Source of the DNA: Pyronema omphalodes
Taxonomy: Eukaryota > Ascomycota > Pezizomycetes > Pezizales > Pyronemataceae
Reading direction: 5' to 3'
NCBI GenBank assembly: GCA_024516155.1
Contig: JAJJXM010000002.1
Coordinates: forward strand, 310,001 to 374,000
Length of the DNA: 64,000 nt
Positions 56,949-64,000 of this stretch are shown piece by piece. The notes below the pieces were generated by a model. The model was not told the origin of the DNA and searched no databases. It saw only the letters and a program-made list of their open reading frames with translations. Within the stretch, counting starts at the first letter, position 1, and each line of letters opens with the position of its first letter. The translations under genes were made by a program, and so were the position numbers.

Positions 56949-59900
56949 CTAATACCTCCATCCCTTAAACTCCTCCATCTCCCATTCGCCCTTCACCCCC
57001 AAGGGCATCTCACTCTCTTCTTCCCTAATTTTTAACCAATCCAATACGCCCTTATACCCCGTCTGTTTCTTCCCCAACACAATCCTAAAAGCCCTATACC
57101 CAATCCACTCTACCTGTCCCTTCCTAAGCCCTCCATTCCCCATTTTCCCTCCCAACAACCTCCAAGCCACCCTGATGGTCTCTTTAATAACCCTTATAAT
57201 CATCAACTGACCAACCCCCTTCAATGCACGGATATATCTATGCATTTTCATCCCCGTCTCCTTAAACGAATTCAAAATGCTATTCCTGACACCTTTAATC
57301 CCATTAAAGGACGTATCGAAATACATCTTATGAACCTGAATTTTGAAACTCGCAACAACCTTTCTAAGTAACTGTTCTCCCGGGCGCTGGGAGTAGGAAA
57401 CAGTTAAAGTGTCATCCACATTAACTCCTCTCCGCTCCTTTCTTATCGATAAAGTGGAGGTATCAATAAAGTTACCACAATACGGGAAGTCCTTGGTTTC
57501 GACTTGCTGAATTTGCACACCTTTTATGGTGACAGGGAAGTTTACTAAGGTTTTTGCTGGGTTTACAGCAGCTCCATAATCGGGGAGACCTTTATGCATA
57601 ATTTTTAAGAACTTTTCTGCTTTTTTCTTTTCGGTGGTAATTAATAAACTATCATCGATAAGACGCATCAACAATGACTCTTCCCCAAGAAATCCTAGGT
57701 ATTCTCGTTCTAGCTCAGCGTAGAAGAAGTTACTAAGGATACTGGATAATACCGAGCCTTGTGGGATTCCGGTTTTTTGTTGGTAGAATTTCTTCCCGAT
57801 TTGGAGGGTGTTGGACATAACGTGGGTTTTCAGGAGGTTTAGTAATTCATTCCGGGTTGCAATTTTGGGGAGAGAGGGGGTGTTCAGGATTGCGTGGTGG
57901 GGTATTTTTGCTGGTAGTGGCGGCTTGATAAAGCCATCCACTTCCTGCACTGAATCCTGTGATGGTTGTTTGGTTGTTTGCTCCATCACTGAAGAAGCTA
58001 AAGAAGGTGCAGAAGGTGCAGAGGCAGATTGACTCCACCTTTTTTGTGGCACTTTGGAAAGCTGATGATTCCCCGCGGGAGCAATCGAAACATGTTTATG
58101 CAGTTCATAATCCGGTTCTTTTAAGATAGTTTCGATAAGTCGTAGCAACGCCGCTTGAGGAATCGTATCAAAAGCGGAGGTGATGTCGACTTTTGCAAAG
58201 TAGAGTTTTGGAAGTTTTTGTTCCTTTGTCTTTTTGGAGGGATGGAGTGGAACTGATTTTTCCGAGCTACCACCGGAGGAGGCAAGTAATCGCTTCGTGT
58301 AATTTAATAGACGGGGGTACATTTCACCCACGGAAAATAAGCTGCTCCCTAAAATATCCGGATTCCGTTGCTTTTCAAAAGTTAGAGCGTTGTAGACCGG
58401 TGTCACAAGGGTATTGATAGACGGCAACAGCTTTGCCCTTCCAAACTTCTGTTGCATCATTAACCATCATTCTATCGTCGGTTATCACCCCCCCTCATAG
58501 GGAACATACCCAGACCATTCTCCTCCTTCTCAAATTAACGATTGGCCTAATGGCCCCTGGTTTCTCTTTCGGCAACAACCTAATCTTTGACACCCCCAGC
58601 TTATTTCCTTCCGCTACCTCTTTTTTCACCTCTTCAAACATCCGCATCTTTAATCTTTCGAAGGCGGGCTCACTTAGCTTTCGCCATACATCGTGGCGGA
58701 AATAAAATACTCGGTTCCTATCGCTGGAAGATTCGGTGATATAGAAATTGGCTCGAAGCAGGGGGATTATAAAACTGTCAATAAGCCAGTATAAGAACTC
58801 ATGAAGGAGTTGAAGGCGTTTTTTTGTGTCGGTGAGGGACAGTTTCGAATTTGGAAGCTGAGAAGGTGTGAAGGGAGAAAGCCAGGTAAAATCTAATAGT
58901 CGGAGTCCTTGTGAACAGTCATGTAAGGAGAGGGATTCATATTTCCTCAGCTTGATGAAGCGTTCAATAATCGCTAGAATTAGCTTTTTGTTATGATCGG
59001 GATCTTTTTTCCTGTCTTTTCCCGCCTCGCTTTCATCATCGGTATCATCTGCGGTTATAGTTGTTCTATAACAACCGAAGAAAGCACCCGGTATTACCTT
59101 CTTAACAACCGCTTTAACAAATGCCGTCACCTCTCCATGATTACTAGCATAAGCCGTAAATTTATCCTCTTTCTCATCGCTATCACTTCCCTCTGGCTTA
59201 GTATCACACCCCCTGACCGGACAATAATACTTGATCAACTCCCCATAACTCGTTCTCTGATGTCTCTTCACCATGCCCTCCACCATCTCTTTAACCCCCA
59301 CTAATCTCTTCGGCATTTCCTTCTCTCTCAACCAATCTCCCACTTCCATTATCTCCTCCTCTCTAGACGAGTAATCATGAAATGACTGTGTAGTCTTGGT
59401 TTTATCCGTGGCAGATGTGAAGACATTATGGAGACCAAATTGGCGGGGGAACATGTACATCAACACATGATCTGCAAAGCCTCCAGAGGCAGCAAAACCA
59501 GCAGAGTAGACAGCGGTACGATTTAGTACATGAATATGCGGTAAACCAAACTGAACCTGCCGTTTTTTAGTTAACGCAGGTTTTGCATAAAAAATCCTGC
59601 TTCGAACGAATATGATATTGCTAGGAGATCTTTCTTCAGGTTTTGGTGGTGGAGGTTGCTTTTTCAGTTTTGGAAGGGGTGGAATCGATGGTATTGGTAA
59701 TGATGATGATAGTCCACGTGACTTGGGATCTTCCGTAGGAGTGGAGGTGTCGGAATTATTGGTATTAGTAATACTGGTGAGACTGAGACTGAGGCTGAGA
59801 TTGCTATTGTTACTGTTGCCAAGATTGTTGTTAAAGATCTTTTTTTCCTTCTGATTCTTAGTTGTTGATATCCCCAGAGGCTTGGCACACGTTTCAATTT

Positions 59901-61464
59901 CCCCCAGACGGTGTTTCAAGGACTCGCTAGACGCCCCTGGGGTAGGAGAAGTTTCGAAACGGTCTGAGGCAGTAACAGCGATAGATCCTTTGATAGACCT
60001 TGCACTAACATTTGGATTGACGGCTGGTACTGGGTTTGGTGGTGGAATCGGAATGATATCGGAGATCGGAGTTCCTGGCGGTGGGTAGTTTGAGGTTAGC
60101 TGGCATTAACAGGACAGTGAGATTATGTATGTGATAATTTATGCAGGAACAAGAGATTATGCACGACGGCTTACTGGAGATGTGCAAGATTTAATTAATT
60201 ATGTGCGGAATAGAGTAGATGCATGTGGGTGGGTAACGGGTAAGTAGGGGGGGGGGATTGCGGACTCGGAGTGAAGAACAAAAAATATGCAGCAGGCAAC
60301 GGAAAAATACAAATCCAAAACCCAGAGGATAAAGTGGAGTTGAGGCGCCGATAATGAGGTAAGGCAAATTTAAGGCGAAACAGAAGCGTTGGAAAACCAA
60401 CAACATTCTAGAAATCTGTATTCGGGATATTTGGAAATGGCGGAAATTTTCCCCGGCCCAAATCCCAAGAATTTTGGGATCCCGAATAATTGGTAGGTTT
60501 CGCGACAAAACCAATGTCGGCAAACAAAGCAATCGCAAGAGAGAAGATTCATCATGTTTGTCACTCACCAGAAACTTGCCAATAAGACCCATTTCCCTTC
60601 CCATTCTCTCCTACGTCAATTGGCATAAACAAACTCCCCTCCAACAATAATCGCACCATCACGTCCTCCCCCACAATCCCCAATAATCTCCTCCATGCAG
60701 ATGTCTTAAGGTTATTGACATTGCTGTTGGGATGAGAACTGATGATAGGAACCCCCCATCTTCCAAGCTGCGAATCCCCAAGTCCAGTACGATATCCAAG
60801 ACAAAGAATGTTACTTGGTCGTCCTTTGTTGGAAGATGATCGCTGAGCTCGGCGGAAAAGAATTTGAAGAACTAAATTTACAACCTTTAAGAAGAGATAA
60901 GGTTAGCTGGGGTTAAAACTACAAATAACTGCGGTATATAAGCAAATGGGGATAAATAAGTTTTCCTTTGGAGAGACTTACATCATCCTGTTCTACCGCA
61001 CTATGAGAATGTTTAGACCGATCTTCTAGAACTCGACATGCTGCTGCTATTTCACAGCGTAGTATATCCGGTTGTGTTTGCTGCTCTTCTGTTGAGTTGA
61101 TTCCTATCAATGTTTTGTCAAGAAGAGAGGACGGCGGAGCAAGGTTAAGTTCCCGTAACCGGACAGGATTATCCAAAAGTTGTCCCGAGAGCCATCCACG
61201 GAGGGTTTGTAATTGTGTTCCTGGGAAGTAGAGAGATAGGATTGGATGCTGTAGCTGGGTGGAGATTTTCTCCACAAAATTATGAGAAGACAGACTGGTG
61301 CATTGGCGTTTGTGTTTAGAGTTTTTGGAGTTTCCGGGTTGTATATTTGTGTGCCCCCCTGCGTTTCCCGAATTTCTAGAGTCCTCTGAGTTTGCTGTAT
61401 TCTTGTCCTGTACCAAATCTTCTGTAGTCGTAGAAGATCGACTACGTTTATGACCGTAGCCCAT
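56949..61464 (-). CDS. TERT: Telomerase reverse transcriptase
   Basis: Catalytic subunit of telomerase. Exons 61464-60982, 60884-60569, 60074-58510 and 58448-56949 join to 1287 aa. The TEN domain spans exons 1-2 (NILCLGYRTGLGDSQLGRWG, then SYWQVSGTPISD across a junction). A Ser/Pro/Asn-rich linker follows. The RNA-binding domain has FPRQFGLHNVF, the T motif (IIPLLRANFYITES, VFYFRHDVWRKL), and motifs 1/2 (VSKIRLLPKEKPGAIRPIVN). The RT core has motif A FAKVDITSAFDTI, an Ser/Ala/Gln-rich insertion in the fingers, B' GIPQGSVLSSILSNFFYAEL, C RLIDDSLLIT, D VNPAKTLVNF, and E YCGNFIDTSTLSI, followed by a thumb extension. The residue after the motif C aspartates is Ser instead of the usual Phe. Intron 2 is 494 bp and contains an unrelated open frame. 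Confidence 0.96.
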
Positions 61465-64000
61465 AAGTATAAAATGTGTCAGAGGTATTAAACGAGTCAG
61501 AATTATAAAAGTCCCGCTCTAGGCCAAGCGTCCGATCCAAGCGACATGTAGAATAATTTAGAGGTTATGCTCCGAGATTTTTAGGTCTCAACCTGTAGGT
61601 TCCAATCTCTGCAGGTCCTCAGGTCTGTCGCAACAGGAGGCGCGTGTCGTGTCATCAAGACGCGGGACGGTGGACGCGTTGTAATTGGCTCTTGTATCTG
61701 CTCCATGTAAATTACGCGTGTTGCTATGGGAACCTCAAACGGACCAATCACGTGCTTTTAACCAATAATAGAACCTGATTATTGTCTGGGCACCGCGGCT
61801 CGGCAGGGTGAATCCCTTATTACTCGCTAGCTTGCCACAGCTTAAGCCCTGTTGCCCTGCCCTGCCCCTTAACCATGGCATGGTACTCGGGATCCAATAG
61901 TTTGACGCAAAACAACTTTAAAGGTTGGAACAGCTAACATTTGCCTGGTGTAAATTGATATCGGAGACAATTTCGTTTCCCCTTAAAAGCCCCTAGATAT
62001 CGATGCCACTAAGCAGGCGGGAAAAAAGAACGTGTTGAACGTGTTAAATGTATTGAATGAATTATAATAATAAATCTGTGTAAAGCAGATTAACTTTAAT
62101 TATTATGTAGCCCTAAGTTTTCCTGTCGTTTCTGTCGTCACGAAACAACACATTCTGTGTGCGAGCCGTTATTGATAAAATTTATTTTCAGCTTATTCAA
62201 TGCCGCCGTTCGATGCAATCAGACTAGGTGCCTGACTATCATATGTTGTATGTATGCCTTATTTGCGGGGAGCATGGCGGGGAAGTAATATGACTATTGT
62301 ATTGTTGAAGAGCTACCAATAATACTTCAAGAGTTTTCCTAGCCGGGGTTTCTAGGAGGGACCTTCTGCTCATTTGTATGGCGATGGTGAGGACGGTGAT
62401 AATTTCGACTTTGAAAAGCACAAATAGAAACATCGTCATACAATATGCACGGATTATCTTAACTGCTTTGAAGGTAGTGGGATCCCCGGGATCTCAAGGT
62501 AAATTTGGTTTCCGTTTCTTATTTTCCTTAGCTTCCGAGCTGATGGCCCATGGGCGTCAGATGAACTTCGGGAGCCTCTGGAAGTCCTTGGCAACCCCGT
62601 GTTTAAGCTGTCAGCAAAAGGAGAGAGTGCAGCTCCGGGGCCGCTGAATGCACCAGTGCGGAGCGGCGGAGTGGCTTCTGCTTTTGCTGTAGCAAGGGAA
62701 TGATGACGGAAAACATGTCATATTGCAGTGTGATTCCTTTTTCTTCACTGAGTCGAGGGTACATATCCAGTCGTCTGATAATAAGGGGTAGATATTGAGG
62801 CTGAAGTTATATAATTCGTCAGGCAAAAAAAAAAAAAAAAAAAATAACTCCTGAAAGATCATCGACCCTGGATTGAATGCAGCTCCAGAACAGAAACATG
62901 ATCTCAAGAATTCGCAGCACATCCTACTCGTTCCGGGGAATGTTAACTGAACACCGACCTATAACTTTCCGACCTTCCTTTACTCCGAGACTTCACTTCG
63001 AATTCCGGCGAAACATAAGCCCGTATCCAAGCTTGCCGATATGCAGGTATCCGTGGGATTCCAGTCTTCAGACTGACAAGTGCCGGAGACAAAAATTCTC
63101 CTTGCCCGACTCTCGCGAGACTCCTGGTGATGATCCCGCTGCTGTCCTGCTGCATCGTCGGGATTGGCTGCGCATCTGAGCCGATCATCATCCTTGACAG
63201 CTGCTTTCGTGCGGTCTCGCGCGTAGGAGAACCACTCGTTTGGATGTCGCCGTGTGGGGCAAAAAAAGAATTGTAGAAGCACTCAAGAATGAGGGATGGC
63301 AACACAAGACTGAGAGATGGTTAGACAGCAGACGAAGCGAGAAGTATTGGTGAGGCGGAAAGTATCTTAATCTCCTTCAACAATGAGCAACACATTGCGG
63401 AACAGAAGTTGACCGCCATCTACGTTCGTTTCTTTGAGGTGACTGCTCTTCTGTTCGAAGCTGTTCTATAGCTGATCGCTGGCATCACCACCAGTCCATC
63501 GCTGCTTCTCCCTCTGATCCTGAAAATTCTCCAACCTCCATCTCTAATCCTCCATCCCCTCCCACCGTCCAACATCTTTCTGCCCCCCTCCTTCCCTCCC
63601 CACCACTAATATCCTCCACACCGACCCAAATCCCTTCCTGCCAGCGGCTGAGAACCGCTGTGTGCTACGAACCAGCAGGCCATCGGTTAAAGCTGGCGTT
63701 GTACTGGCCTAAAGGAGAAAGCACCAGTTAATCTATCGTTAATCAATCCAGTCAATCTACGACGAATGAACAAGTGATTCTGCGCAGAGGACTCCATTTC
63801 TTCTCATCACCATCATTCCGACATCTTGCAAATACGACTCCTTCATCACGCCTCTCTCAACAAGCCTCAACTCGCCTCTCCGTCTAACCCCCGTGTCCCC
63901 CCTCCCAAAAAGCTCAACCCCATTTTGCAACCTATCGCCGGAACGAGTCTCCAACACTGTGGGTGCTACAGCAACAACCCAAAGGAACCTGGAAGCCTAG
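61465..64000. other. Window end: TERT promoter and gene-free sequence
   Basis: The first few hundred bases should hold the TERT promoter. A 20-A run is at 62825-62844. Overlapping open frames on both strands (62377-63305) contradict each other and show no signature. The last 0.5 kb is pyrimidine-rich. A gene running off the right edge cannot be excluded. Confidence 0.5.
62825..62844. repeat. 20-base poly-A run
   Basis: Uninterrupted A homopolymer. It could be the tail of a retroposed sequence on the plus strand, but nothing upstream is recognisable and no target duplication was identified. Confidence 0.8.

Noticed and set aside
60191..60604. 137-codon frame between TERT exons
   Set aside because: It lies in TERT intron 2 and overlaps exon 2 out of phase. 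It has no signature of its own.
56949..61464. Retroelement reverse transcriptase instead of telomerase
   Set aside because: The TEN domain, T motif, QFP-like region and spliced structure are telomerase-specific; no integrase, RNase H or LTRs are present.
61545..61620. tRNA-like string with a TTTTAGG loop and a GGTTCCAATC B-box-like block
   Set aside because: The T stem and acceptor stem do not form with normal loop sizes, and the length is too short for a tRNA.
62377..63305. Overlapping open frames on both strands near the window end
   Set aside because: The frames contradict each other, have no splice partners and no recognisable domains.

Overview
This is nuclear DNA of a filamentous ascomycete (Pezizomycotina). 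The evidence is short spliceosomal introns (mostly 49-145 bp, GT-AG, with CTAAC/CTAAT-like branch sites), three intron-bearing nuclear tRNA genes, and a fungal gene set: fungal-type ERj5, AMPK1-CBM (Crp1/Mdg1-like) protein, CDC43, CTF8, MSH3 and a telomerase reverse transcriptase (TERT). I cannot fix the class. Intergenic space is large and rich in simple repeats, which would fit an early-diverging class such as Pezizomycetes or Orbiliomycetes, but that is a guess.

Layout. 1-19.4 kb is the gene-dense part: a secreted tannase/feruloyl esterase (-), cytochrome c1 (-, five exons), a PRA1/Yip3-family membrane protein (+), a coiled-coil hypothetical protein packed directly behind it (+), the ER J-protein ERJ5 (+), CTF8 (-), a 539-bp MITE-like element, a two-exon DUF2828 protein (-), the geranylgeranyltransferase-I beta subunit CDC43 (-), and an ER cyclophilin with two alternative C-termini (-). 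19.4-25.7 kb has no supportable protein gene. It is a microsatellite/minisatellite island containing a perfect 23-bp hairpin. 25.7-29.0 kb holds a glycogen-binding (CBM48) protein with long 11-residue repeats (+). 29.0-32.7 kb is repetitive again and contains a tRNA-Asp between two 8-bp-unit satellites. 32.7-45.9 kb holds a small two-span membrane protein (+), a class-3 lipase (-), a HAD phosphatase-like protein (+), MSH3 (-) and a TBC-domain protein whose two catalytic fingers are both substituted (-). 45.9-56.9 kb is gene-poor: tRNA-Leu(UAG), one orphan basic protein (-), tRNA-Pro(AGG) and several short repeats. 56.9-61.5 kb holds TERT (-, four exons, 1287 aa). I found no supportable gene in the last 2.5 kb.

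The genes do not form a pathway or cluster; this is ordinary mixed gene order. Three genome-maintenance genes (CTF8, MSH3, TERT) lie within 51 kb, and four products act in the secretory system (PRA1, ERJ5, cyclophilin, TBC protein), but I see no sign of co-regulation. Exon structures were built by hand from splice signals, frame continuity and family knowledge. All assembled reading frames close exactly. The points most worth checking are the cyclophilin isoform switch (soluble HSEL-ending form versus membrane-anchored form), the catalytically substituted TBC domain, the degraded MIDAS of the DUF2828 protein, the CBM48 protein with 11-mer helices, the MITE, and the unusual residue after the TERT motif C aspartates.
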